Source: Kappaphycus alvarezii (Eukaryota; Rhodophyta; Florideophyceae; Gigartinales; Solieriaceae). Taken from it: DNA of 64,000 nt. A model generated the notes under the pieces. The model did not search any database, was not told where the DNA came from, and saw only the letters and a list, made by a program, of their open reading frames with translations. Shown piece by piece: positions 33,405 through 46,618 of the stretch. The stretch is taken from assembly GCA_002205965.3 (NCBI GenBank), contig NADL03000599.1:2170001-2234000 (forward strand), given 5' to 3'. Made by a program: the position numbers and the translations under genes. Position 1 is the first letter of the stretch; each line of letters opens with the position of its first letter.

Positions 33405-35616
33405 GGTAAATTAAGAATCTTTAAAATTGGGGCAAAATATTTTTCCGAGAACAGTTTCCCGCCAATTCCGCAGCAGACAGAAACAGCCCGGGCACAATGT
33501 CTGCGGACCGTTTCTGTCTGTCACACGCAGCGCACTCTTATCCCTATACTCTCCCGCCCTTTAAAGAATACTCTCCTCTTTATTGCAACCGTTTCTGGTA
33601 CCGTCTTGTACCATTTTTTCCACCCACCAACATGGTTACAAAATCTACCCGACGTCAAGACGGAAGCAAGTGAAGCTGGATGACCTCGTCTATCGTCGCG
33701 ATAGAGCGATAAAGTACTCTCAAGAGAACAAAACGTACCGCGAATTAATGCGGTTGACTGGCCTGTTATCTGTCGCCGTCTCCAATTTCCGTAAGAAGAT
33801 AAAGTCAGAGAAAACTGACGTGAGTGCAAAGACTATTGCATCTTAAGTCCCGAGGGGATTTTCGACTCTATTGACCGAGGAAGAAGGGAAATTGATCTCA
33901 AACGGACTACTCAGTTGCGCTGCGCGTGTATTTGCAGCCGACTTTAAAGATCTAAAAAAGATTGCAGCTGCTTTGGCTCGCCAAAGTGGAACGCAGCTTA
34001 GAAAAGGACTTCCGGGTGATCATTGGGTGAGATCGTTTAGAGCGAGGCACCGGGAGCTGTCATTTCGCAAGCATGAATCGAGATCATTCAAAAAGATTGC
34101 TGCGGAGTCGAAGGAACCTCTTGAAGGGTATGTGAGGGCTCTTAAGCAGGTAGAAGCCGAGAATCCCGGTATTCACGACGACCCGTGCTTGGTTTGGCAC
34201 ATGGACGAGACTGATTGTTCCGGAGAGCATGGAGCGCGTATGCGAGTTTTTGGCATCTGTTTTTTGTATCTGCTGGAGTAAAAAAGATGGCGCGCTGTTT
34301 TGAGCCGTTACCAGCGAGCGTGTTCCAGGATGAGTGGGGAGCGACACACTGGATGACTGCAGACTGGATGCCCTCTGAAGCCTTTATTTTGGGGACGAAA
34401 AACGGGTCTATGGAACAGAGTGTTATTCATTTTGTTATCGAGCATATGCACCGATATGCTCGGAAGGTTGTACCCAATCTCCGTCAGCCCCTCCTGCTCC
34501 TACTTGACAGACATGACTCCCGTGTTGGAGCTGAGTGGTTGGAGAAGGGAGTGGAAAAGAACATTGAGATAGTGGAAGCACCGGCCAATACTTCGCACTT
34601 CATTCAGACCGGCGACATCAAGATATGTAAGACATTTAAGACAACGATAAGGAAGCTGAGAGATGTAATGCACAAAAAGGCTATCATTGACTTCGCTGAA
34701 ATGCGTATTAAGTTGAATTAAGGTGTCACTGGATACCGCGCTCTAATTCCTGATGTCATCAGAGAGTCGTTCACAGCAACGAAGATGTGGCCCATGGATT
34801 TTGGTTTCATGACACTATTCCACCGCCAAGATCACACGGCAAGCAGCAGTGGAGGTAAGGGATTTTTCACCAAGAACAGCGGCGAATTAACAATTCTAAC
34901 CTTTGCAGCATCTTGGAAGTCCTCGCCACAGACGATGATACACAGAACAAGATTCGAGAGATTGGCAAAATCGTTAACCGTGTAGTGGAGGTCGAGCAGA
35001 TGATTTCGAGACTTGTCGACAGCCATAAATATGTCCGCGATTCGAACAAGAAAGGCATGGCTGTAAAGGATACTGGGGTGCCGATGATCTATCTTACACA
35101 CGGCGAGCTCATCGCCAAGCGGAAAGTACTTGAAGACGAGCGTCGCAAAGCGGCGAAGGACAGAGTCAAATGCGCCGCTGAGAAGGCGGAGAGAGAAATA
35201 GAGAAAAAAGAAGCGCAGAAAGCGAGGCGGGCTGAGAAAGAGAAGCTCAATGTAGTCAAAACTATGACCAAAGCTGCAAAGGCCCGCCAAAATGCTGGGA
35301 AGCCCGTGTGCAAAACTTAGGCACAAAAAGGCGCATGGGATGACGCAATTATCGATAGCACCGAACTCGCGGGAATGACGCTTGGGAACGTGTAGAAGCC
35401 GTCGGGGGAAACGAGGGTATCGGAGGAGGCCGCGACGACGCTCATGCAGTTGGCAGCAGCGAAAGACAATGACGCTGGATATGCAATGTATTTCTTCGTG
35501 GATGAAGTCCCAGAGCTTCGAAGCCAAGAGAGTGTTGGTGATCAAAGTATTTTGGAAGATCCCAATTCATATCATTTTTTGGGTTAAATTTGAAGAGCAG
35601 TAATTTGCCATAATTT
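33405..35616 (+). mobile_element. pogo-like DNA transposon, ends tentative
   Basis: The transposase remnant fills almost the whole segment. Left sequence GGTAAATTAAGAATCTTTAA (about 33405-33424) matches GGCAAATTACTGCTCTTCAA read inward from about 35614 at 14 of 20 positions, a possible imperfect terminal repeat. The transposase stop lies only a few bases before that end. No TA duplication could be fixed with confidence. Confidence 0.4.
33583..35588 (+). pseudogene. pogo-like (DDE_1) transposase, broken
   Basis: The N-terminal part holds a Lys/Arg-rich helix-turn-helix-like DNA-binding region and then HWVRSFRARHRELSFRKHES, as in CENP-B/pogo proteins. The DDE core follows: LVWHMDETD near 34195 is the first aspartate block, LLLLLDRHDSR near 34495 the second, and APANTSHFIQTGD near 34578 precedes the third acidic position. 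A charged coiled coil (about 35130-35290) and a C-terminal tail reach 35588. The frame is interrupted by several stops and at least one shift (for example TAA at 33844-33846 and at 34279-34281), so it is dead. It is diverged from the Tigger-like copy at 43-44 kb. Confidence 0.75.
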
Positions 35617-35689
35617 AACCTGAGGCCACCCATAAACATTGAAATGAAGCCTTTTGTTTACACTTCGACTGTCTCTCATTTTTTGCCCA

Positions 35690-38600
35690 TTCATCCTGAT
35701 ATTCTAGTATTTCATAGGCACCTTCGAGAGCTCCCAACTAGAGTTATGTTTTATGAGATACTGCCGCTGTAAGAAATCCGCCCCACAATGCCCTGTTGAG
35801 AAGGGTATACCACTGATGCGCATCAAAATTTATGATGGCGCGAAACCAATCAGAGTGAGGCCGCGCAAGTACTCCGCTGAACAGCTGGCGTTTCAAGACA
35901 AGAAAGTCACAGAACTAATCGATATCGGACTTATATAAAGGAACTCCGAGAGCTCCTAGGCATGCGCTCCGTTGATCATTCCGAAAAAGGCCCGGAGAAA
36001 TGGAGGTTTACAGTTGACCTGCGGCCGGTAAACAAAGTAACAGAATCTCATGCATTGCTCATGCCAAATTTAGAAACTTCCATAGCAAAAATGGCTGGTA
36101 TGCGATGCTTTGCAAGTCTGGACCTTTATCACGGGTATTGTGAGCTCCTATGAGCTCCAGAATCTCAATAGTGTCCAAGTTTAATCACGCTTCATGCGGT
36201 TTACTCACCCACTAGGGGGATGTGCGGACAGAAAAATACTACAGTTTATTCTCAAAGTGCAATCCAGGAACTATTCAAGGATCACGCGGAACTATTGTTA
36301 TAATGGCTGGATGACATGGTAATGCATGCGCGCTCGGAGGATGAACTTCTTGATAGACTTGAGCATATCTTCACAATTTGTCAGAGAGTTGGTCTCAAAC
36401 TACATGCATAAAAAAGCCGTGTCTTTCTTCAAGAATTGCGCTGTTGCTGTCTCATCATTTATAGCAGGGAATAAGATTGGATCCATCTAGATTGCAAGCA
36501 CTTCTTGGGGTGCCATCTCCTAAGCAAGGTAATAAATTACAGAAGTTTATCTATTCCGCCAATTGGATGCGAAATGCTATACCAAACTATACGACACTAG
36601 TTGAACCTACCTTATCTTTTATGGAATCAATTTAAACAACTGCGGGGCGACACACGAAGCGGGAGGTCTCCAAAGTGAAGCTCAAGGAGCAGGGATTTAA
36701 TTCAATGCATGAAAAGGCTTTTGAGGATATCAAACATGCCCTTGCAACTGCAGTCCACTTGGCGCACCCGAATGCAATGAAGATGATTTAACTCTTTACA
36801 GATGCAAGCGAAACTCACTGGTCTGGAATCCTTACCCAAAAACCAAGGGATTGCGAGGATCTCCCATTTCCTGATCAAAATCACGAACCCCTGGCATTTC
36901 TCTCCGGTTCTTTCACCTCCTCATCAAAAAATTGGTCTACACCTGCAAAATAGGCAGCAGCCATCATATATAGCATCTAGCGTCTGGACTATTTACTCAT
37001 GCGTCCAGAAGGGTTCTATTTGTTCACGGATCACAGCAATTTGGTGTTCATTTTTAACCCAGAGCAATGCTCCGTAACCATATCCCGCAACGCACGTAAC
37101 AAAGTGCGGAGATGGGGAATGATGATTTCCTCTTTCCAATATACCATTATCCACATTGATGTTGAACAGAATTGCTGGGCGGACCCGCTCTCGCGTTAGG
37201 GTTGCGGTAGTAGTAAGGAGTCAGCCAGGCTGCCCCAAACAAATGGTCCTCATATGCAACTCGCTTGCGTTCTCACAGCACCTTTGGCACCATCCCGTGA
37301 CGATAACTTTATATGGCTGAAAGACGAGGAAATTGAAACTGATCGGCAGGTTTTAAGTTCCCCTCATGCTTCTGTTCTCAATTTGACCAGAGACGGAAAT
37401 ATTTCGAAGACCAAGACTGGTGCCATCCGGATCCCTCCCGACCATGTGGATCTTCAACTGAGTATTTTTATCGTCGCTCATTTCGTACAAGGTGGAAAAA
37501 GAGGATACGACACCACCTTAGACACAATACGCTCTCATTACTATTGGAAAGGAATGCCAGATGACATTCGCAAATTTTACAATTCTTGCCTCCATTGCGC
37601 TTTGACAGCGTCAGGACCTCGCATCACCAGACCATACGGTCACACGCTGCACACGGAGAAATCCAATGAAATGTAGCACTTTGATTTTCTTTTTATGGCA
37701 GAAAGTCAGGATTCTATGTATTATGTTTTAATGTTCATAAAATGATGTGTCTTCCTACTCTTGGTTACTTCCGACTAAAGCTCCTGATTCTAAATCGGCG
37801 GTGGAAAGTCTCCTCCAATAGTTTGCCTCTTTTGGTGTTGTGCCAATTTGGGTCTCCGACAGAGGAACCCATTTCAAAAATGAACTTATGCACATGCTGA
37901 ACAAGGCACCCCATGCGCAGCATCACTTTACCGCACCCAACGCCCCGCAAGCTAATGGCGCTGTGGAGCGCCTAGGGCGGGAAACATTGAGTACATGTAG
38001 AGCTACGCTATCAGAGTACAGGTTCGCCGAGAAGCAATGTACCAGTGTTCTTCCTGTAATCCAATCCGCACTTAATCATTTAGTTCGCGCGTCCCTGAGG
38101 AACCTTGCCCCAATCACGTTGTTTACGGGCCTCCCAGCAGACAACTCTCTTCGAATACTTTCTCCAGCTTCACTCCACACCACATCCTCCTTTAATAAAG
38201 TGGCCGTGCTGCGCAACATTGCCACTAAGGATGTGCTCACAGCCCTCGATGAGGGACATAAGGACGTTGGAACACGATGTGGGCAAGCACGTCATGCAGC
38301 AATCAAGCTGTATAACTCTAGGATAAATTTTCACGCGGCAAACTTTTCCATTGGAGACTATGTACTGATCGCTAAACGAAAGGACGAAGAAGGGCACAAA
38401 CTGCAGGTGCAGTCGAAAGGTCCTTTCCAAGTCACTAAAGCTGTTTCGGAGTGGCTATTTGAAGTTCGTGACCTCATTAAAAATAAGCCATCTCTCGTGC
38501 ACAACAACCGGTTGAAGTTTTATTACGACTCAAGTCTTGAAGAGACGGAGAATTTGAAACTCACTGTTGACCGCAATGCACCTCATTACAACACGGTGAC

Positions 38601-38760
38601 AAAATTTCTTGATCTACGGTACAGCCGTCCCAAAAGGCGCTACGAGGTTCAAGCCAAGTGGCGAGGGGCTCACCGACGAGGATCCAACACGGGGACCACT
38701 CCAAAAACATGCATGAAAATATACTAGATATGCTTAGTAAATTTCTAGTCAGATTCCCGG
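35690..38760 (+). mobile_element. Third Ty3/gypsy fragment, old and heavily broken
   Basis: The order is reverse transcriptase (GPEKWRFTVDLRPVNKVTES, CFASLDLYHGYCELL near 36000-36150), RNase H end (FYLFTDHSNLVFIF, NCWADPLSR near 37000-37195), integrase zinc region and core (near 37480-38080, with PIWVSDRGTHFKNEL and APNAPQANGAVERLGRE), and a weak chromodomain-like tail near 38600-38700. Gag and protease were not found. A purine-rich stretch at about 38800 followed by TGTAACAAACTG could be the start of a 3' LTR, but no partner exists. It has many breaks and is older than the other two. Confidence 0.8.
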
Positions 38761-41700
38761 GTAGGGCTAAAGGAGAAAGAGCTCGTGCCTCCTTACGTCG
38801 CCTTGGGAAGGAGTTAGTGTAACAAACTGAAGCCTGTACTGCAGTGAAAGGATGCAGAAAGTGATTACAGTTAGGCACAAGTGTACCACAGATATTACCA
38901 TCGATTGAATTACGTACAAGTAGCTCTCCTCGCTGTCGGTTGGCAATTACTCGATTCAATACCATTTTTATTCAATTCTAACAGTATTTGATGCCCAATT
39001 CTAATTTAAAGACAAGCAAAGAAAAGGAAATCAGCATCAAACACAACAAAAGGTGTGCTGCAACAATACTCAGGGCGATCAGGCATTTAGCCCTTCCGAG
39101 ATTGTAAAAATTACATTTTGACAAACAATGAGGCTAAGCCTCTGTCCATTATTTTGTGGAAGCCCTTAGAGAGAAAATATCCTGAAGAAGAGGTGCAAAA
39201 AAACATTTTAAAATAATTAATCCGCTTACAGAAGACAAAGAAGGCCATTCGGCAAATTCGATCGCAAAATAGCTCTTCCTCAACGTTCTAGGGGAGAAAC
39301 TCAGAATTATAAGCAAAAGGCCGAAAGATTATATCCTCAAACTGCTTCCAGACGTTTTATGTAATGAGCTGAGAGATCACATGAAAGATTGTGTAATAAA
39401 GTACAATAAAAGGTATAGTACGGTTTCATTCTTCGACTTGGATATCCCCTGTAGATGGGGCCTAGACTCTACTTTATTCATTCCTGGGCACCTCGCTTGA
39501 TCCTATCCCATTATCGGAAAAACTACCATATTATACACCAAAATGGCTTGAAAAGGGACCATGCGGACCCGACTGCTGAGTCTAGTCAAAAATGCTCAAC
39601 GAACGGTCTCCGAAGCTCTAAACCGCATTTAACGCAGCAAATGAAAAATATGGAGGTGTTTATTGACTTAAATAATAGATCTTTGAAATAATTGGGCCTA
39701 TTTAAATCGCATTTTGCTACTTTATATGATAACAAAGTATTTTTTGAGATTGAGAACCGAAACAAACCTCGATCTGGCATACTTAAAGAGATGAGATACA
39801 TTACTGCGATGAAGACAATAAAAGGAAATTAATGTCAGCGGGAGAGAAAACGATAAGTTCGTACAGCTCTGCATTTAGTATTCATGATTCCGGAGGGCAT
39901 TCAAGACTCTTCAACACATTTTTTTCCTTATCCAAAGCCATCATGAGAGGTAAACGGACTAATTTTTCAGTGAGTGACTGCAGATCCTACATTTAAGCAC
40001 TAAATTGAAGAGAAAGTGAATATTTGGTTGACGGTTTCATCTAATTGCTTAGATAAATCACAGTTATGCACAAAATGATTTGCCCTTCACCAGTTGTTAC
40101 CGGTAAAGATTTCAAGGATCATAATGAACATAATTTATTGATGCGCACCCACTTAAGATGAGGCGTGCGCTATGCAGAAGACGAAGGAAGAAATTCATTT
40201 AGAATTGTAACCGTATTGAAAACATTTCAGTATAGTTCCATCATATCAGCTGTGTTAATGATTCGAAGCAATATGTACCATACCTTTGAAAGCTCGTAGC
40301 TAAGTTTGAAAGTTTGAAGCCAGCACCAGGCACATAATAAACTTTCCGGTTGTTTGCTACCTGAGAACGGCGGGTAGCGACGGAATGGTCGAAGTATGAC
40401 AGGCCGAGTGACTGACTGGAAGTGTAGTTCACAAAGAGACGACCCGGTCGGGAAAAACAAAGACAAGCTCTGAGACTGACCGCGGCTATAGTTCATGGGA
40501 AGACTTTTTGCGACCGGAGGTAGATGGGCCTTGCGACTGATCAAATCAGTCCACAAGGAAACAAATCGCTCTGAAGGGCTTCCTAATGGCGTTCCTAGTG
40601 GATGAGTGTAAGTGCAGGCATGAGGGGGCTATTAGCCCCGGTGGGTCGGTTTGCGTTTGTTATCGTAGTCCCGGTCTCGCTATATCAGAGGTTGTGAGAC
40701 TGATATCTATATTGACAAATTCTTGTCAATAATACCAGTAATTTAGAGAGCAAAAGCATAAATTAACTATTCATTGAACGTTTGGAAACGCAGAAATTAC
40801 TTCAGAAATTGAATATCTAAATCCCAAAAATTTCCTCTGGAATTTCCAGCTTGCCATTAGCTGCAGTACGGAAGTGGCAGCGTACTTTTTTTGGAGTTGA
40901 TAGGATAGAAGGGTAGATGCTCCACACCTAGCCTGCACTTCATATGTAGTGGCTCTTTCGCAATTCTAATTTATTGGTGAGGACTTCACCTTGAAATTTA
41001 ATGAAGTATTACATGTCTCGGCAAATGTGTTCATCAAGATGATATAAAAGCCAAAAATCCTCTTCCAAAGTAATATAAAGGTATCTTAGTTTCTTATAAG
41101 ATATTTTAGGGAGATTAGAACTTCTAATAGAGCATTATTAAATATAACAATGGTTATATCACTTATTCACTACTCGTAAACTAGATGCTTATTCCAATTT
41201 ATTTCACTTCATCAAAGGTCAAAATGAATTAAAAATATCAATAGGCTCTATTGAAGAATTTAAATCTTAATTAGGGATTCATATAAAAACTTTTTGCCCC
41301 AATATTCAATGGGGGCACAAAAAACTTGATACGCTACATTAATTTGTGCTTGCCTCCCTCTGGAGCATTGAAAAGTTCTGTTCATATTTCTGATGTGCTG
41401 TTAAAATAAATTTTGAGAAGAGTAATTAATTTAATGCTAAAACACAATACAGTACAAGCAAGGCAAAATGGACTAAAAGAAGCAGTAAAGGCAACTAATT
41501 TTCTCTTCTACGTCTCTTTTAAATATAATAGATTTTTTGTCCGAATTATGATCCCTGTTGCTTTAGACACCTTCTTTCATTCCAAATGTATTCATGAAGA
41601 GATTTTCACTTTCAGAACTACCATTTAGTCCTTTCCAAACAAAGGGACCTTCTAAAAAAGGTTCAGTCGAATGAAAACTTCACAGTCGATCTATCCTTTC

Positions 41701-43006
41701 TTTTAGCGTAGGTTTTTTGCTTTGGATTTAACATTTCGGCAGTCGCCCGAACAAAATAAAGCAGCAGATATTTGGATTAAAGAAAATAGAAAGGTTTCCT
41801 CCATTCAAAACTGTTTAAAGCGGAAATATTCTATGCTTCTCAACGAGCATAGTGGTAACACCCCTACTTCAGTCCAGTGGGTAGAAGTTTAAGCAAGGAA
41901 ATACTCTTCATTTTTCCGTATGCGGCAAGGACAATCCAGCGAGTCCTTAACATGGTCACCGTGCAAATTATGGCAATTCTCTTTACTTTTACCTTTTGTG
42001 AAAGCAAAACCTTTCTGGGATTCAAAAAGAATTGCTTACACATTTTCAGTCTTGAGAGGAGCTTTCAATCCAAAAATGTCTCTACCAGCATCTTAAGATA
42101 AGATTTGAATAAAAAAGGTGCTCTATTACGCAGGTATTGTCGAGACCAGTACATCAACAGCTGCAAAAGTACACTAATGAATGTAAAAAGGAGAATTTTT
42201 GCCAGTTGCCTTAGAATTCCTCATGAATGATGTGTTAATTAATAATCACTGAAAGTATCATAAAACTTGGGACCGTTTTGATAGATCAGAAGCAAAAAAT
42301 TTATGTTCTTGTAACTCAGCTTCGGAATGATGAAGTTATTCAAATCGCAGTTATTAAGACATAATAACGTATCTGGTTTGCTCGAATTTTACGCAGGAAG
42401 TTATTATGTGCATTACAAATATTAGTAGAAATGCTATTAGGGGTATTAAATATTATTCAATATCTGTCGCTTCATTAGTAACCAGACACTCCCCGGAAAA
42501 GGATTCGTATTCTATAGGCAGAAAATTTTCGAAAAAATAAATTTTGGGAAATCAGGCTCAGAAAATAGTGAAATTTTAGAAAAAAAGATAAACTGGAACG
42601 GAAAGCATCTCATTTTGCTTGTTGCAGAAGATCTGAAAACGGATTAATGGTTTTGATGAAATCCAACTAATCAGTTCCCAAGATTTTTTAGTTCCAATAT
42701 CATCAGTGGGGGCACTCCAATGTTTCAATTCTGATTTAATTTAGCGCGCCATATTCTGAGTTATTTCTAGGGTTCAAGGCAGAGATTCTCCTCATCGCGT
42801 CAAGTTTGAAAGCAATTTCATTACAGTTGGTGCAGATATACATTATTTTCCGCTTAATTGCATGCAGTTTGTGGATATGCTCTGCATGTAGCTAAACCGG
42901 AAAATAAAGATAAGCGAGAACAGCCATGCAATGCCTCTGTGCCGTTCCAGAACGAGCAATAGACTATCCTTTATTTCAGTGGTCGGGGTAAACGTGAAAT
43001 ATTTGA
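38761..43006. other. AT-rich intergenic region, no supported gene
   Basis: Short open frames only, with no motif I can defend. The stretch near 39100-39950 has faint coding flavour in broken frames and may be decayed transposon DNA. Nothing looks like an RNA gene. The composition matches the left edge of the window. Confidence 0.45.
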
Positions 43007-44220
43007 CTACGACGGCTTGAAGTACTCATCAACTCGGGACTGGGACTGGCTCTCAAAACTGCGCCTTCGCAGCTCCTCCTGTAATCTCGCCAAACGCTTT
43101 ATCCCAATTCTCTCCTCCTGCATTATCGAACGACAAATAATCTTCGCCATCGCAATAGTTCGGAGCTTTTCTTTTAAACATGTAACGTTAAAGTCTCCCT
43201 GTTCCTCACACCTTCCTCTTGAGATATTACCTGTCCATTCACTGTACTGCTTTGAGCAATAATGCCATTAAAAATATATGTTTCATCTACAGCTTCAAAT
43301 ACATCATCCCCGCCTTCAGTATTTAGGAACTGCACCACAGACAAACTGTTTGTTGGAGAAACAGCTGAAGCAATATCTGATTACAGCTGTGACGTAGACT
43401 TATTCAGCAAATTAGAGATATACGTTGCAACTGATGACTCATCCTACAAACGACCACTGTGTTTTTAACAATTCTCAATTGTCGTAGAAGTCATTGCACT
43501 CCATATATTGGAAACCCATTTCATAGCAGTCAACTGATCGCTCTTGTACATCCCCGTTGCACCGACATCGACCAGATCCTATACTCTCTCCGCATGAAGC
43601 TTCCGAAATTCACAAGTAATTGCTTTTACTGTACCAGCATCACAGGATTGAATTTTAGATGTGGTATTAGGAGGTAGAAATTCAATCTTAACAACTTTTT
43701 CTTTCGTTCCGTGGGCCAAACAGTTGTCAATGAGCGATAAAACCTTATGGCCAACAGAATGATCAAAAAACCTGTTGAACCTTTGCAACCACTCGTAAAA
43801 CAGAGCCGCAGTCATCCACGCCTTCTTACTGTTACGGTAATGGAAGCCCATCTCTTGAACGTTTTTCTTATTAAAACAACAAGGACGACCAGAATTTCCA
43901 ATTACCATGAGGGGGAACCTCTAGCTACCGTCGAAATTGCAACAAGCGAGTCCAGATATACGAGCCTTTTCTTCCTTTCGACCTGATAAATCTGTCGTGA
44001 AGAAATAGTCCTATCCGGTGGCATATTATAAAACAAACCAAATTCGTCGGCATTCCAAACAAGGGAGTGGTGAAAGCTCTGAAACAATTGCCGTAACCAG
44101 GAAAGCCCATTGGATGCACCCTTTCTTTAGCATCACCAGCTTCACTGAGAGTTCGCCGACATTTTAAATTCTATCGGGTTTGGAATGGGGTCAGCCAACT
44201 AGTCCCGAAAGTGTTAGGAA
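43007..44220 (-). pseudogene. Tigger/pogo-type transposase (DDE_1), broken
   Basis: From right to left there is a CENP-B-like helix-turn-helix end (LKCRRTLSEAGDA near 44150), VWNADEFGLFYNMPPDRT near 44040 with the first aspartate, and LSLIDNCLAHGT near 43720 with the second. FLPPNTTSKIQSCDAGTVKA near 43650 carries the third, and a Tigger-like helical tail (SDQLTAMKWVSNIWSAM) follows. The extreme C-terminus QSRVDEYF (43019-43042) fits a PCNA-interacting PIP box, which pogo transposase is known to carry. A few stops and shifts break the frame. Terminal repeats were not identified. Confidence 0.8.
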
Positions 44221-46618
44221 ACAGCTTGTTCTCATCCTGCTCCTTGTTTTTCCAAATCTGTAGCCTTTTTGCTTTTTACTATATCATTCTGCCTGAGATG
44301 CAAATGCGTCTACACCACTCATCTCAAACGCAGCGATATATTGCCTCTTCCAAAATATGTTTGTTACTTGTGTGGTCACGTTTGTTGACGCTAAGTTTCC
44401 AAGGCTGTGTCTGGTTATTATTTTTTCTGATCACACGTGAAATTGATGACTGGTTGGTAATGGTTTTCAATTTGAACCTGCTTGCGCCCAGCTCTTCGTA
44501 GATTTGTTTTAGATTTGTTTTGTTGCTTTTGTGTGAGCATTGGGATCACTCGTGAGGGACAGATATTTGGATGGGGATTTGCTGGCGGGAGAATGATGTT
44601 TCTTCACAGCTTCAACGCGGCAAATATTAGCTTAAATACAATTTTACAGGACGTCGGACGTGGTGTGAGCTGGATAACACAAGAGCAATCTGCAGCAGTG
44701 GTGAAGTTGGACGTTGTGGAAATACTTTTACTTCGATTCAATACGGCAGTCAATGCTGCTGTAGTATTAGCAGATTGATCGATCATGGGCTTCTATACAG
44801 TACAGTACTGTACATGATAAATTGATTGAGAACAAACCGGCAAGATGTAAACGGCTCATTCCTAATTGAATTGCATTGAGGCGTTTGAATGTACAGTACT
44901 GTACTGTACATTCAAATAGACTTTTGACTGACCTCATAACGTCAACTTGATGAACCGTTCTTCAGAATCAGAGGACCCGTATGTATCTAGCCAGGGATTC
45001 AGGTCCTGGGGTTCTGGCTCAAAAAAACGAAGTGCATCCACATGCCCCGAAAGTCTCACAGATTAAAATAAAAAGTAGGATTTTATTTTCCCTGTACGTG
45101 GAGATATGTGGGAAGAAATGCATTTTTCATGTACAGGGCACTTTCCATGATTTGATGGACGGAGGACCGATATGGTATGCAAGTTACTCGGGAAATGCTC
45201 TTAATCGATACTTTTTTACCAGGGAAACACTGTACTTATGGGATCAACCTTCATTTCTGCAAATAGTTGTTCGCTGATCAATGATCCCTGGAAGCACTCC
45301 TACGGCTCTATACCAACAGGCTCTGTTGCAATTACGTTCTTTTTATTCCTCTCTTTCCTCTATAGGGCAATTTCCCGCGTAGTATAATCTCTTCCGTCAT
45401 TCACTTTTAGTTTCACTTCTTAGATCCACTTTCCTTCTTTCTCCTTTTTATCCCTTTCCTCAGCTTAAGCAGACTCCTCCTTTTCTTACTACTATAATTA
45501 TAAACGTATAACTTGCATAATATCTCTCAAAAAGAGAAAATATGCGGAGTAAGGCAATTTGTGTTTAGCAGGCGACGGCTATACACTGTAGGAGCTCAAT
45601 TGTGTGTGTAAAAAGGTTGTGAAACTCAAAATCTCCAAATACGGGACTTTTTGCACGTCTTATATTTAAAATATGTTATTTATAGCGCTAATAAAGGTGC
45701 AAAAGAATCCTGGATTACATCGCGCAGCTCTTGCTCCTTACCTTTGTCACTATACCGAAGGCTAATCCTTGATAACTTGCTTTCGAAGCTCGCCAAATTC
45801 TCGCCAAAGTCTTCTTGGAGCAAGAAAGTATCTATTTTGAAATAATACTTTATAATAACATGTGCAGTAACCCTTGTAAATCTATACAGTACGTACTCCA
45901 AACTGAAACCAAGCTGACCATGATATTAAGTGTTTTGAGCGCAAGATACATCTTTCGAATCTCTGCCTTCTTGATTCGGTTCTCAATGGCTGCTAACATG
46001 GCTAAAGGATTTGTCACGAGTAATCTGACGAAATCCAGGCAATTATATTTCCGCAAATATCCTCTTTCCACCACCACTAAACACCATTGGAGATGACCGT
46101 TCCTGGAAAGAAACACGTTTTCGACGCCGAGAATTGACATCACTTAATGCTGTCATTTGCCGTACCAAAAGCACAATATGCATTGATCAGTTTTTAGTTA
46201 TTTGCAAAACACATGTAAAAGACTGACCCTACCCCCGGCTTGCAGAAGCCCCAATTTGTCCATGTGGTAGTTTCCTCCAGAGGAATCCGAATATCAGACA
46301 AATCCATTACTAGCGTAATACTTCTCCTTTAACTGTGAAAGGCAACAGGAAAATTTTATTTATAATCAATTCAAAACAGACCGATCAAAGAGAACCGGGG
46401 CAAATCAAGTCAACTAAAAGTGTTCCACAAGTCTCAATATTTTAACCAAAAAGAAAGATCATATAAGGTCAAGAAAGGCTCTGCTTCCCTCCCCTACAGC
46501 ATGTGCAATCAGGTAGCTCTCAAAAATGCCAAAGAATGCACACCTCTCTAGTCTGGAGCGCTGAAAAGTACTCTTCCACAAGCAAGAAGGCCTCAGTATT
46601 TCAGTAACTGTCAATACG
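44221..46618. other. Intergenic, no supported gene
   Basis: It contains two GTAC palindrome clusters (about 44796-44815 and 44887-44919). The second is a hairpin with 14-bp arms TTTGAATGTACAGT/ACTGTACATTCAAA. The open frames at 44981-45277 (+) and 45850-46143 (-) lack motifs and I do not call them. The stretch is otherwise AT-rich. Confidence 0.4.
44887..44919. repeat. GTAC-containing hairpin
   Basis: TTTGAATGTACAGT and its exact reverse complement are separated by 5 bases. The core GTACAGTACTGTACTGTAC is the motif seen upstream of host genes. No gene adjoins it here. Confidence 0.7.

Noticed and set aside
38818-38990. Possible 3' LTR start (TGTAACAAACTG) after the third Ty3/gypsy fragment
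   Set aside because: There is a purine-rich stretch before it, but no partner LTR exists in the window and the end cannot be placed.
44981-45277. Plus-strand 98-codon frame starting with ATG
   Set aside because: It has no recognisable domain and stands isolated in AT-rich DNA. It could be real but nothing supports it.
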